Of a stretch of 64,000 nucleotides of DNA, positions 7,603-19,028 are shown one piece after another. This DNA is from Lepiota brunneoincarnata (taxonomy: Eukaryota; Basidiomycota; Agaricomycetes; Agaricales; Agaricaceae), in the NCBI GenBank assembly GCA_023014365.1, contig JAEBUN010000002.1, positions 2,604,001-2,668,000 of the forward strand. The letters run 5' to 3'. Below the pieces are notes generated by a model, which saw only the letters and a program-made list of their open reading frames with translations, was not told the DNA's origin and made no database searches. Position 1 is the first letter of the stretch. Each line of letters begins with the position of its first letter. Made by a program: the position numbers and the translations under genes.

Positions 7603-8573
7603 CCGGACCCCAGAATCAACTTAGACTCTAACCTGGCTTAGTCAGTCAGGAGAACTGACAGAGGATTTAGTGCACTCGAGCCAGGTCGTGGGAGACTATC
7701 CCGGCCCGCTATGGCTCATGCTTTGCCAGGGAGTTAGTATAGAGCCCCGGTTACTGGGCTTCCCGTTCCTGGGCAGGTGGTTCACTGAAGCCAACTGGCA
7801 TGGATCCCCACCTGTCCCAGGTCTCTGCCTCGCCCACAGCCAACCACATTGCACTCCCAAAGGTCCGTGGACCAGTGGCATGGAGTTGTTTCAGCACCCT
7901 AAGCCTGCGCCGCCCACTTCGGACAGAACACCCATGGGGGATCTAACCCCAGGGCATGCCCAGATGCAGACTCACCCAGAGCACCAAGGTCTGGGTGGCA
8001 GACCTCCCCAATCAGCAACCCCTATGGGAGAAGCCATGGGTAACCCCAAAGCCCCAGTGCCCCACCCTTTGCCACCCAACCAGATACCTACTACCATGGA
8101 CTATGTAACAACCGGTACTTACTTGGCTTAAGCCGGCAGCACCCAGACCAAGCGTTCCCATGTGGGGGGTTACCTAGCCCCTTATCGGGACGTTCGATCT
8201 GTTTTTGTTAGAATTCCCCTACTTACTGCGCCCTGTGCTTTTGCTCCCTTATCAGGCACAGCCGATCTGGTCTGATCGAGATTGATCCAGATCCGCCACT
8301 TTGGGCTTCAATGATCTCTCCCCCAGATTTACCCCAGATCAGCAATTGCCAGTCGCCAAATCGAGAACTGAGATCAAGGAGACTGCCAAATTTCCTTGGA
8401 GATAGTTTACCCACCCAAAGAACTAAGCACATGGTAGTATCCGATGACAACTGCACAACCTTTCCCCACTTCACAGGTATAGAGAATGAGAGGGAATCAA
8501 ACCCCCAACCTTTCCGGCAGCTGTGCGTAGCCACCTCTCCCCATCTTTAGTGATTGAAACCACTGGGCTAGAG
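7603..8573. other. Non-LINE sequence between Gyp-A1 and the first LINE; no convincing gene
   Basis: A 153-codon ORF (7670-8131, plus) has no recognisable domain and a composition like random Pro/Gly-rich reading, so I do not call it a gene. The right end holds a tRNA-like promoter arrangement on the minus strand (next entry). This block may be one SINE-like unit or several repeats. Confidence 0.5.
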
Positions 8574-8577
8574 GGGC
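8480..8577 (-). repeat. Possible tRNA-derived SINE head (pol III A and B boxes)
   Basis: On the minus strand TAGCCCAGTGG matches the A-box consensus. About 65 bases on, GGTTTGATTCC matches the B box with one change. I cannot fold a proper cloverleaf with a paired acceptor stem, so it is not a functional tRNA gene. The spacing fits a long-variable-arm or degenerate tRNA ancestor. It abuts L1 sequence at about 8575-8580. Confidence 0.35.
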
Positions 8578-8580
8578 CCC

Positions 8581-9234
8581 TGGCCTGCCTGACCAAGTGC
8601 CCACCTACAAACATGCAAGCCGCCAAAACAGCCTGCAGCCTCCCACACAGCAGCTGGTGGGCACCAGCTGCTATGCAAGCAGATGATGGGTCAGCCTGTG
8701 CCCTCCAGATGGAGGCGTGCAGGCATCGAGATGCTGTTGCTTTGAATCCCCCTCTGGATCAATGGTGTATAGCATGAATTTGATCCACTCCAAAAAGTGG
8801 TCCAAAAGTCGGAGACCTGGCCTGTTCTTGTCTGCAAACAGGCTGAATGGCTCAGTAAGCTGCGGAAGCATGTTCTGTACTTCCATGAGAGCATTCTTCA
8901 CCTTGGGCTGCAGCACCGGGGTGAGAGATGAAATAGAGTGAGGGTGCGCCAGAGTGCTCCCTCTGAACTCATGGCCCAGCAAGGGCCGAAGTGGGTGATT
9001 CACTGCAAGTGTGGCAACCCGGAATATCATTCGGGAGGCCAGCTTCTTGAGATGCAGCCAGAAGGGCAGAAGGCCTGCAAGGGCCTCTGCCCCCCCAGAG
9101 GGAGATGTGCAGAATGCACCAATGATCCAGTTACTGGCTTGCCGCTGCATGGAGTTAAACATCTTGAGGATTCCCTTGTTATGGAAACCCTTGTGATACC
9201 ACATGCAAAATCCATACATGGCAATAGGAACCAC
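8581..9234 (-). pseudogene. L1-a: fragment of LINE family L1 (end of RT to start of RNase H)
   Basis: The minus-strand frame 8671-9234 (187 codons) matches the segment after the RT palm in the other L1 copies (MWYHKGFHNKGILKMFNSM, LPFWLHLKKLAS). It is truncated at both ends: it runs into the SINE-like block on the left, and head-to-head into the 5' end of L1-b at about 9235. No catalytic motif is present. Confidence 0.85.
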
Positions 9235-9962
9235 ACATCGCTTCTTGATCTGGTACTACTACCAGCAACGTGCACAACCACAACCACTTTGTTGCTCAAC
9301 CTCTTGTCCTGCGCACCCCCACTGTTGGATCCCTCCAGTAGTACTCACAACCTCACATGTCCTCCTTGGCCTCTCAACAGGCAGCGCGAGGAGGGGCAGA
9401 TCGTGGTGGATCCCGTGGTTCAGGCTGTGGTCCCTCCCCTACCCCCTCCACCAACCCACTGGATGTCCTGTCCCCCAGCTCCCTGAGGAGCCCTCTCCAA
9501 GAGCCTGCTGGCTGCTACAGTACAGTGGCAAGCATGCACGCAGCGGTTTCCCGACCTTGTGGGATGGCCGTCAACCCGGTGGAGATGCTGCGACAGACTC
9601 GACCTGTCTCTCGCCTCTCTGCATTTTCTAACGACTTGCGATCATCATCCAAACAGCCACAGTGTAACTCTAGTGAAGGGGGTCACCCCCTCTTTGCCCC
9701 CCCTGCAATCTCCTCCCTGTGGGTTGACTTGGATGCCTCCCCAGATGGCGACAGTCAGGCTGATCACCTGCAGGCGATAGCGGAATCGCTCAAACTTGCC
9801 ACAGAGTACTTCATGAAGCACACTGAGGTGCTGATGGTGGGCCCCTCTTGGGAGAGGGCCTGGTATGCTTTCAAGGATTTCCTGTAGCGCACCGGGTGCT
9901 GTGGATTCCTGGACTATGGTCTGAAGCATGATGGGGGGGCCAAGCCAACCCTCCATCAGGTC

Positions 9963-11495
9963 TTTTTTTTTTTTTTTTGTTTTTTGAAATCAACAATTTA
10001 TAACGCGGTGCTTGAACGCAGTCCACGTGCACTAGCTACATACAAGGCAACTAATACATGGTATAACTACCAATAAAGGTAGGGAAGGGAGTCCTGCTGA
10101 CTCAAAAGACTACACTCCGTAAAGAAGTGCATGTGGGTGAAGAGCTCGCTACCCCAACGAAAGCCAGGGTGCGAAAGATAAGGGGTGGATAGGGCCAACA
10201 GGTCCCCACCCCTAGGAGTGTTAGGAGTCAGTTCTCCGCAAATCCCTACACCCTGCAGGCCAAGGCTCTAAGAGCTTCGGGTCTCCGCCGCAAGGGCGTT
10301 AGGAGTTAATTCTCTATAAATCGCTACACCCCACCCAAGGGTGGGGGGTGAATAACTGTCAGCTCCTTGAGACCGAAGCTCACGAGGGGGGAATAACCTG
10401 AAGGCCCTCCCCAGTTATCCCACCCCTTGGGGCCAGGATAGGAATGCAAACGCAGAGGGGTTGCATTCCAGAAAGCCCAGAAGGGCGTCAAGGTCGCAGG
10501 GTAAGCCACTATGCTGCATATACTCTGGACAGGAGGTGAGGATGTGAGTGCAGGTTTGAAGCCGCAATCCACAAGGACAGGAGTGATCCTCCTGGGGGTG
10601 GAATCTAGTGCGGTACTCCCCTATGGGGGTGTGACCAAGTATAGTGTGGACCGCCTGCACCGTGCCAGCGACAGACATCCAAGGACCGATCTCCCAGAGC
10701 CAGGTATCTCTGGAGAGGTATGAGGGTTGGAGAGGCCTCCCAAAGGAGTCCAACAGGGGGAGGAAATTCCTACCCCAATACAAGGGTGAGCGAAACATAT
10801 TCACCCACTCGTTGATGCACCCCCTCATGACCTCAGCACAGAGGGAGTCAATGGTAGTCGCCAGACAAGCACCCAATGATACGCAGAGCTCCTTTGCCAT
10901 CGCAACAGCATTGGAGTGAACCTCTGCAATAGAGCCTGAGGGCACCTGCCAGAAAGTGATGGTCCGCTGGGCCTTGGCAGACAGCCAGCGATCCAGAGAT
11001 CGGCACACTTCCAGGGAATGAGCCTGGCCTGCGTGCACAGAAGGATCAACAGCTCTGTGGGTGGAGCCCGCAGAGCTGGTGCATACAAAGATGTGATCAG
11101 TTTCAGCACAATCCAAGACCATGCCTACTCCCAGTTGAATGGAGTGGAGCTCCATGTCAGCAAGCAGAACTCTCCCCGCAGCCTGCCTGGCCTGCTTGAC
11201 CAAGCACCCACCTGCAAACATGCAAGCTGCTGAAACAGCCTGCAGTCTCCCGCATGGCAGCCGGTGGGCACCAGCTGCTATGCAAGCAGACAATGGGTTG
11301 GCCTGCACCCTCCGGATAGAGGCATGCAGTCCATCAAGATGCCGTTGCTTTGAATCCCCCTCTGGATCAATGGTGTAAAGCATAAATTTGATCCACTCTG
11401 GAAAGCGGTCCAAAAGCTGGAGACCTGGCCTATTCTCATCCATAAATGGGCTGAATGGCTCAGTAAGCTGTGGAAGCACGTTCTGTACCTCTATG
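9963..11495 (-). mobile_element. 5'-truncated L1 insertion inside L1-b, 15-bp TSD
   Basis: The TSD ACCCTCCATCAGGTC is present at 9948-9962 and at 11496-11510. The insert begins with a poly-T (the poly-A on the minus strand), then the 3' UTR with its tandem hairpins. It runs back to the RNase H region, with the minus-strand frame at 10415-11479. RNase H and the C-terminal finger (CPCGLRLQTCTHILTSC) are readable. Clean target duplication and truncation are the signature of target-primed reverse transcription. Confidence 0.93.
10415..11479 (-). pseudogene. RNase H and C-terminal part of L1 pol in the nested copy
   Basis: There are 354 open codons, starting inside the connection between RT and RNase H, so there is no RT. 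The RNase H alignment with L2 shows AGAH where TDGS is expected and CTSS where FTDS is expected. Two catalytic Asp are absent, while the Glu of the DMELHSIQL segment is kept. The same loss is seen in every L1 copy here. A CCHC-type finger closes the protein. Confidence 0.8.
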
Positions 11496-12607
11496 ACCCT
11501 CCATCAGGTCAGGGGTGCTAAGCACTCCTTTGCTCAGGTGGCCGCCACCCCCCCGGTCTCTAGGGATGGCGATACCAAGGTCGTGGAGGCTATCGCTACT
11601 ATGGTGAGGGCCTTCCCCCACCTCTCCCCTGCGGACATCCTCCACACTGTTGGAAGGGGGTCCCCCACTCCCTTGTCTGGGAGGCCTTGCAACACTACTT
11701 CTGGCCCCATGAGGTGCCAGGTCATCATCCTGTTCGTAGGCCCTAGGCCCCCGGTCAAGGACTTATGTATCCCAGGTTGTCACGGGAGCTAACAGAGCCC
11801 TCCTCAACACGAAGTCCTCTCTTAACATCACGTCTGCCTCTCCGGCATATGATGGCTTGTCTCTCGCGACTGACCCAGTCATGTCCACCACGGATCTGAA
11901 CGTGATCCAGAACTGGGCATCCCGGTTCTTCCCAGCAGGGTCAAAGCCTACGGCAACAGTCCCCTCCTCCAAGTCCTTCATGAAGGTGTCGGACGTCCCT
12001 TTCTTTGCCCCTGATGGGTCCTGCATCACCAGTCAGTGGATCGAGAACATCATGTGGCAATTGTTGTATTGAGGCTTTCAGAACCTCCAGGGCCCTCCCT
12101 GGGTCAGGAGGAACTCCGACAAATCAGACACAGCGACTGTCTGGTTTGAGATATGAGACTTGCAGACCGGGTCCTCCTCCAAGTCAATGATCAGAAGGTT
12201 GTTGGCCATTGGGCCCTGTGCTTGCCCCATAAGTGCAGCCTCCCAGCGGGTTGGGACGTCTCTCTGCTGCTGTTGCTGGCAGTGGGGGCACCCAACTAAT
12301 GTCTGCAGAGCGAGATTCCTGACCTGCCCTATCTGCTCCAAGCCCCACAGTGAGGAGAATCATCGGTCGATGGCGGGGTGCTGTAAGGCCCACCCCAATG
12401 TGAACCCACCGGTTGTCGGTACTGCTGAGGGCACTCCGTGCCCTCACCAGCCCCACTGTAGGAACTGTGGCAGTCCCCATGCCGCCCACGACAAGAAATG
12501 CCCTTTCTAGCGCAAGCGTTTTGAGGATGGTTGGGCCAAGAAGAGATATCAGGAGGTATGTGGCTCGTCTGCCACCCCCAGGGTCCTGCTAACTCAACCC
12601 AGGAGTA

Positions 12608-13711
12608 ATGCCTAGGTTCCGGAATGAGTTATGCATATGGTCTCAGAATGTAAATCGTAATTACATTTTGTTGGACAATTATCTCAAGTTGTATAAAGAT
12701 GACTTTGACGTCCTGTTTGTGCAAGAACCCCCTTGGCAAAACCTCCGTAAGGCTTCTTCCACCATCAGTAAGGATGGTGAGGGTGTTGTAGGCACTCCAC
12801 TCCATCTGGAGTGGACTTGCATCTGGAACCCTCAGCTGGGTGACCTGTTCTCATGAGTGTTGGCTTATGTCCACTCAAGGCGGAAGCTTTTGCGGCCGTC
12901 CCTCCATAGGGATCTGGTCAACCATTGTGACATTATAGTGGTGTCCATGTGGCAGGGGGGGCACACCTATAATCTTATGAACGTCTATTCGGATGACCGG
13001 CACACTGCCATTCTGGCCCTTCGGGGACTGGTGGATTCCCTGCCTGCCATGACATACATGGCAGGCGACTTCAACTGCCACTCAGAGTGGTGGGATCCAA
13101 ATTGGGTCTCGCATCCAGGGATTGCCCAATCTCTTTTGGAGGTTGGGATGGATCTGGGACTTGACTTGGCACTACCGGTGGTTCCGGGCCCGACTCACTT
13201 CCCACATGATTCAAATCTTTCACTATCAGTGATCGATCTCGTCTTCTTCCCGATGGCTTGAGATCCGAATCTCAGGCCCCTGATTGATCTGGAGAAGCAC
13301 AGTCCTTCGGACCATGCTCCTCTTGCCCTGGTTCTCCCGGTCACTTGTTTTATGACCAGCGTGATCCATCATGTTCTGAAGCCCAATAGTGACAAGGAGT
13401 TGAAGTTCGTGGCACAGATATGTGAGGGGCTGGCCACAGTGTGGCTGCCCCTGGACACACCTGCGGAGGTGGAAGCTGCAGCCCAGGCCATGGCTCGTAT
13501 CATCTCCCAGGCTTGGGATGCCTTCTCTAAGGAGGTATTCATTGTGGGGCACTCCAATCCATGGTGGAATGATGAGTGCACCACTGTCATTCAGGCATAC
13601 CAGGCAGTGCCTTCGGGGGACATGTGGTTTGAGTTCTGATGCATTGTCAAGGCCATCAAATGCAAGTTCTTCGATGAGAAGATCAAGGAAATTGCCTCTG
13701 CAAACAAGCAC
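12608..13711 (+). pseudogene. L1-b EEP endonuclease region
   Basis: Apurinic-type endonuclease motifs are readable: SQNVNRNYILLDNYL, the catalytic Glu in FVQEPPW, GDFNCHSEWW near 13065, and SDHAPL (in the copies) near 13310. Stops break it, including TGA near 12856 and TGA near 13260, so the pol reading frame is lost. The intact enzyme would nick the target DNA to prime reverse transcription. Confidence 0.85.
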
Positions 13712-13743
13712 CCCTGGGACCGGTTAAACAGCGCAAGCTCCCC

Positions 13744-16453
13744 GTGTGTGATGTGATCCAGCACAATGGTGTGCCATGTCACAACATGGACTTCCTCTGG
13801 GATGTCCTCCACGGGACCTACAATGTGGCCTCTGGCCATGTTGTGGATCCCTCTGTATTGGATGCTCTCCCTGTGCAGGCAGAAAGGGCGTGGTACCCAT
13901 TCTTGATCCTGGAGCTTGAGGATACCTTGCATTCTTGCGTGAAGAGGTCTGCCCTGGGCCTGACCATGTTACGTGGTCTTACCTGAAGGACATTGTGGCG
14001 GATCAAGTGTCCTGCCACATGTTCGTCAATCTCGCCAATGCCTGCCTGGTGGCAGGGCATTGGCCAGATTATTTCAAGGAGTCTAACTCAGTAGTCATAC
14101 CTAAACTGGGGAAGCCCTCTTACTCTACGCCCAAGGCTTTCCGGCCGATTGTGTTGTTGAACGCGTTGGGTAAGCTTGTGGAGAAGATGATCTCCAACTG
14201 CCTCCAATTTGACTGCGTTAAGTGGGGGTGTTTCATCCCAACCAGGTTGGTGGTATTTGCCAGAAGTCCACTGAGGATGTCAGGTTGATCCTCACCCATC
14301 TTGTTTGTGCAGGGTGGGCTCAAGGGCTGCGAACGAGCGTTGTTGCTTTTGACATTGCTTAGTTCTTTCCTTCGCTGAATCATGACATGATTCTTGCGGT
14401 GCTTTCACAGTCGGGGTTCATGCTAGAGCTGGTGCAGTTCTTTGGCTCCTACCTGGTCAGGAAGTCTACCACTTACTTGTGGAATTCCTTCCAGTTGGAT
14501 CCCAGACAGGTGGATGTGGGTGTGGGGTAGGGCTCAGCTCTGTCTCCGGTCCTATCAGCCTTGTATCTTGCCCCCCTGGTGTATCTGTACTACCAGAGGA
14601 CCCCCAGCCTTGGTGTTGACATGCTCTCGTATGTTGACGATGGGACCCTTATAGTCCAGACCAAGACCTGGGAGGACAACATATCTGCCCTGCAGGTGGC
14701 TTATCACTGCCTGCATGGGCTCTTTGATTCTTTTGGCCTCACGCTTGAACACACCAAGTCTGAGGTCTTCCACTTCCCTCACAACCCAAGGGACACCAAT
14801 CCACCCATTGACCTGGGCTTCCATCCATATACAGGGGTTACCCCTTTGAGGCCCAAGCCGTTCTGGTGGTACTTGGGCTTCTATTTCGACTGTGCTCTCA
14901 CTTTCCGCAAGCACGTGCGTTACTATTCTACCAAAGCTTTCTCCATGGTTGGTACAATGGGGATGCTTGGTAATTCAACCTGGGGGCTTCTTCTCAACCA
15001 GAAGCACCTCCTCTACTGGTCCTGCGTGGTTCCCATTGCCACGTATGGGTTCCGTATGTGGTATCACAAGGGTTTCCGTAACAAGGGGATCCTCAAGATG
15101 TTCAATTCCATGCAGCAGCAAGCCGCTAACTGGATCATTGGTGCATTCCGCATGTTCTCCTCCAGGGGGGCAAAGGCCCTGGTGGGCCTTCTGCCCTTCT
15201 GGCTGCATCTCAAGAAGCTGGCCTCCCAAACAATATTCCGGGTTGCCACACTTGCAGCGAATCATCCGCTTCAACCCTTGCTGGGACATGAGTTCAGGGG
15301 GAGTGCCCTGGTGCACCCTCAGTCTATTGCATCTCTCACCCTGGTACTTTGGCCCAAGGTGAGGAGTGCCCTCATGGAAGTACAGAACGTCCTTCTGCAG
15401 CTTACTGAGCCATTCAGCCCATTCGCAGATGAGAACAGGCCAGGTCTCCAACTCCTGGACCGCTTCTCAGAGCAGATCAAGTTCATGCTATACACCATTG
15501 ATCTGGAGGGGGATTCAAAGCAACAGCATCTTGACGGACTGCATGCCTCTATCCGGAGGGCACAGGCCGATCCGTTGTCTGCTTGCATAGCGGCTGGTGC
15601 TCACCGGCTGCTGTGCAGGAGACTACAGGCCATCTTGGCAGCCTTTGTGTTTGCAGGCGGGCACTTGGTCAGACAGGCCAGGCAGGCTGCAGGGAGAGTT
15701 CTGCTCGCTGATGTGGAGCTCCATTCCATTCAATTGGGAGTAGGCATGGTCTTGGATCGTGCTGAAACTGATCACATCTTTATATACACCAGCTCCGCAG
15801 GCTCCACCTGCAGAGCTGTTGATCCTTCTGTGCACGCTGGCCAGGCTCATTCCCTGGAGGTGTACCGGTCTCTGGATCACTGGTTGTCTGCCAAGGCCCA
15901 GCAGACCATCACTTTCTGGCAGGTGCCCTCAGGTTCTGTTGCAGAACTTCACTCCAATGCTGTTGCGATGGCAAAGGAGCTCTGCATCTCACTGGGTGCT
16001 CGCCTGGTGACCACCATTGATTCCCTTTGTGCTGAGGTCATGAGAGGGTGCATTGACAAGTGGGTGAATATGTTTTGCTCACCCTTGTATCGAGGCAGGA
16101 ACTTCCTCCCTCTGTTAGACTCCTTTGGGAAGCCTCTCCAACCCTCGTACCTCTCTGGTGGTACCTGGCTCCGAGAAATCGGTCCTCGGATGTCTGTTGC
16201 TGGTACAGCATGGGCAGTCCACACTATACTTGGTCACACCCCTATAGGGGAGTACTGCATTAGATTCCACCCCCAGGAGGATCACTCCTGTCCTTGTGGG
16301 TTGCGGCTTGAAACCCACACTCACATTCTCACCTCCTGTCCAGAGTACACATGGCATGGCGGCTTACCCTGTGACCTTGACACCCTTCTGGGCTTTCTGG
16401 AACGCAATCCTTCCACGTTTGCATTCCTATCCTGGCCCCAAGGGGTGGGATAA
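13744..16453 (+). pseudogene. L1-b reverse transcriptase and RNase H region
   Basis: RT blocks are recognisable: FRPIVLLNALGKLVEKM near 14140, FDIA-stop-FFP near 14355 (the TAG replaces Gln), G-stop-GSALSPV near 14530 (the TAG replaces Gln), and the catalytic YVDD near 14630. From 14561 the frame is open for 630 codons to 16453, through the thumb, the RNase H lacking two catalytic Asp, and the C-terminal finger CPCGLRLETHTHILTSC. It ends LSWPQGVG. At least two CAG-to-TAG changes disable RT. Confidence 0.9.
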
Positions 16454-16901
16454 CTGGGGAGGGCCTTTGGGTTATTCCCCCCTTGTGGGTTTCAGCCTCG
16501 AGGAGCTGGTGGTTATTTGCCCCCCACCCTCTAGGCAGGGTGTAGCAATTTATGGGGAATTGACTCCTAACGCCCTTAGGGGTGGAGACCCAAAACTCTT
16601 AGAGCCTTAGCCTACGGGGTGTAGGGATTTACGGAGAATTGACTCCTAACCCCCTTCGGGGGAAGGACCTGTTGGCCCTATCCACCCCTCATCTGTCCCG
16701 CCCCGGTCTCTGTCAGGGTAGTAAGCTCTTTGCCCATGCACACTTCTTTATGGAGTGTGGCCTTTTGAGTCAGCAGGACTCTCTTCCCTATCTTTATTGG
16801 TAGTTATACCATGTATTAGTTGCTTTGTACATAGCTAGTGCACATGGACTGCGTTTGAGCACTGCATTATAAATTGTTGATTTCAAAAAAAAAAAAAAAA
16901 A
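16454..16901 (+). other. L1-b 3' UTR with tandem stem-loop motif and poly-A
   Basis: A motif TGTAG-N-ATTTAYGG-G-AATTGACTCC occurs twice (about 16541-16570 and 16620-16650). GGAG/CTCC can pair around the loop AATTGA. The second copy is followed by CCCCCTTCGGGGG, a stem with a UUCG-type loop. The end is ATAAATTGTTGATTTC plus poly-A. Confidence 0.7.
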
Positions 16902-18145
16902 CAAAAGAGAGAGAACTCCATGGTGGTGGAAGTTGATAATTAAGAGGGAACAGCCTCTTGGCAAATTGCAAGGGAACTGCTGGTTGCATTCCCACGCAAA
17001 TAATAGGACAGAAGTGCATTAATGTGCACTACACACCTGTAAAATTAGGCGCTAAGTGCCCAAGAAATATGTGGTACACAGCCCCATTACTCTGGAGAGC
17101 AATTAGGGCCATGTCTGAAAAAGTGGTGTTGTGGCCAAATGAGTGGGCACAGCTGCATGTGATCAAGGGGTTAGGAGGAGTACTAGGACCCCTACCATCC
17201 TGTAAAATATGGGCCAAGCACCCACCGAATGAGTTCTAAACGAGCCCTGCAATTCTGAGAAGCAGGGCTGTCAGAGAGGAAACACCCCATAAAAGGTGTG
17301 ATAGATCAACGAGATCAGCCCAGAACAGGCTGAGACTCGCTGAGAATGGTCTGAGCATGCTCCCAAGCATTCGCTGAGCAAGGGAGAAGCAGCCGAGCCA
17401 GGGAGCTGGCAGAACAACTGCAGATGCACAGAAGATAGGCTTCTTGGGGGGGATGCCCCCAAAGAAGTGAATGTCGAGGCTGCCCCCGTGGGCACAGCTG
17501 CGTATAAACGAGGGATCTAAAGCGGCCCCTAGGCCCCTACAGTCCTGTAAAGATTCAGCCAGAACGGCCAAGGAACAAGCTCTGAACGAGCTCCGCAATC
17601 TGAGGATCACAGAGAGGTTAGAGGAGAAACACATGAAAAGTGTGATAACTCAGCAAGATCAGCTCGGAACAAGCTGAAACTTGCTGAGGGTGTGCCCAAA
17701 GCTCCTGTGCATGCTTTGTTACCCAGTCCAGTGCTGTGGGACAAGATGTAGCCCCCCCGGAGTGATGGGGGAGGCTGGAGGAGGTGAGATATGCTTGGGC
17801 ATGCTCAAAGTGTCAGTGGAGGTGCCATAGCCTGGCACAACCACTGAAAATGGTGTGTGAACACCCTGATAGTGCTTGCCTTCAACCTAGACCTCAGACC
17901 AGCAATTTGGAACCCTGCAGAGCCTCCAATCCTTCCCCACAGCATTTCCTACAAAAAGGGTGAATTGTTGGTGACCCCCTTGATGGATCAACTCGAATTT
18001 TGGTACATGGGAGGGCACATAGGGCCGCTACTACCATGCCAAATTAGAAGAAAAACAGACAAGAGGAAGGCCATGAATAGGCCTCCCAACTTGAGAGGAA
18101 GTGCAATCTGACCAAATATGGTAATGGTTACTGATAAAGGAGCTG
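16902..18145. repeat. famD repeat region with an internal diverged tandem duplication; no gene
   Basis: The segment at about 16990-17410 recurs, reversed and diverged, at 29828-30190. Within this region the unit 17150-17370 (CAGCTG..., CTACCATCCTGTAAA, GATCAGCCCAGAACAGG) is repeated as a diverged copy at about 17500-17700 (CTACAGTCCTGTAAA, GATCAGCTCGGAACAAG). Short ORFs show no known domain. 17830-18145 resembles nothing else in the window. Confidence 0.65.
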
Positions 18146-19008
18146 TATGAGGGGGTGCATCGATGAGTGGGTGAATATGTTTCGCTTGCCCTTGTACCAG
18201 GGTAGGAACTTCCTCCCCCTGTTGGCCTCCCGTGGGAGGCCTCTCCAACCCTTGTACCTCTCTGGCGGTACTTGGCTCTGAGAAATCGGCCCTCGGATGT
18301 CTGTAGCTGGCACAGCTTGGGCAGTCTGCACTATACTCAGTCACACTCCTATCGGGGAGTACTGCACTAGATTCCATCCCCAGGAGGATCACTCCTGTCC
18401 TTGTAGGCTGCGGCTTGAAACCTGCACCCACATTCTCACCTCCTGTCCGGAGTACATGTGACATGGCGGCTTACCCTGTGACTTCAATGCCCTTCTGGGC
18501 TTTCTGGAATACAATCCCACCACATTTGCATTCCTATCCCGGCCCCAAGGGGTGGGATAACTGGGGGGGGCCTTCAGGTTGTTCCCCCCTCGTGGGCTTT
18601 GGCCTCAAAGAGCTGACGGTTATTTGCCCCCCACCCTTTGGGCAGGGTATAGCAATTTATGGAGAATTGACTCCTAACGCCCTTGTAGCGGAGACCTGAA
18701 GCTCTTAGAGCCCTAGTCTGTGGGGTATAGGGATTTACGGAGAATTGACTCCTAACCCCCTTCGGGGGGGGGGGATCTGTTAGCCCTATCCACCCCTTGT
18801 CCGTCTTGCCCTGGTTCCCATCGGGGTAGTGAGCTCTTCACCCATGCACACTTCTTTACGGAGTGTAGCCTTTCGAGTCGGCAGGACTCTCTTCCCTACC
18901 TTTACTGGTAGTTATACCATGTATTAGTTGCCTTGTACATAGCTAGTGCATGCGGACTGCATTCAAGCACTACGTTATAAATTGTTGATATCAAAAAAAA
19001 AAAAAAAA
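18146..19008 (+). mobile_element. L1-c: 5'-truncated L1 (C-terminal finger, 3' UTR, poly-A)
   Basis: It begins in the RNase H C-terminal region (DEWVNMFRLPLYQGRNFLP in translation, with changes). It contains the finger and the double stem-loop 3' UTR and ends in a poly-A at 18993-19008. It abuts the truncated 3' side of L1-d directly. No TSD is found. Confidence 0.9.
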
Positions 19009-19028
19009 GCCCCCCTGGAGGGGGATGT

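Larger units (their letters stand above)
9357..12510 (+). pseudogene. L1-b ORF1 (Gag-like, zinc knuckles), broken
   Basis: The N-terminal part is open at 9357-9887 (SSLASQQAARGG, HLQAIAESLKLATEYF). The middle is lost to a deletion and the nested insertion. The rest resumes at about 11511 (SFAQVA, FPHLSPADILHTVG). The C-terminus at 12160-12510 carries knuckles of the types CCWQWGHPTNVC, CPICSKPH and CRNCGSPHAAHDKKC. Stops interrupt it, for example TGA near 12070, a TGA in the tract before 12155, and TAG near 12509. Intact LINE ORF1 proteins bind element RNA; this copy cannot. Confidence 0.85.
9235..16901 (+). mobile_element. L1-b: near-complete but dead LINE with a nested L1 insertion
   Basis: It starts ACATCGCTTCTTG, the same 5' start as L1-f at 50984, and ends with ATAAATTGTTGATTTC plus a poly-A of about 17 (to 16901). 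The order is ORF1 with zinc knuckles, EEP endonuclease, RT, RNase H, C-terminal CCHC finger and 3' UTR. A minus-strand L1 copy is inserted at 9963-11495, and about 330 bp of ORF1 is missing at that point. Several in-frame stops show it is inactive. The layout matches EEP-type LINEs with RNase H, most likely the fungal Tad1 group. No TSD is recognisable. Confidence 0.9.

Noticed and set aside
7670..8131. 153-codon plus-strand ORF in the block after Gyp-A1
   Set aside because: No domain, no membrane or signal segment, low-complexity Pro/Gly content, and no related frame elsewhere in the window.
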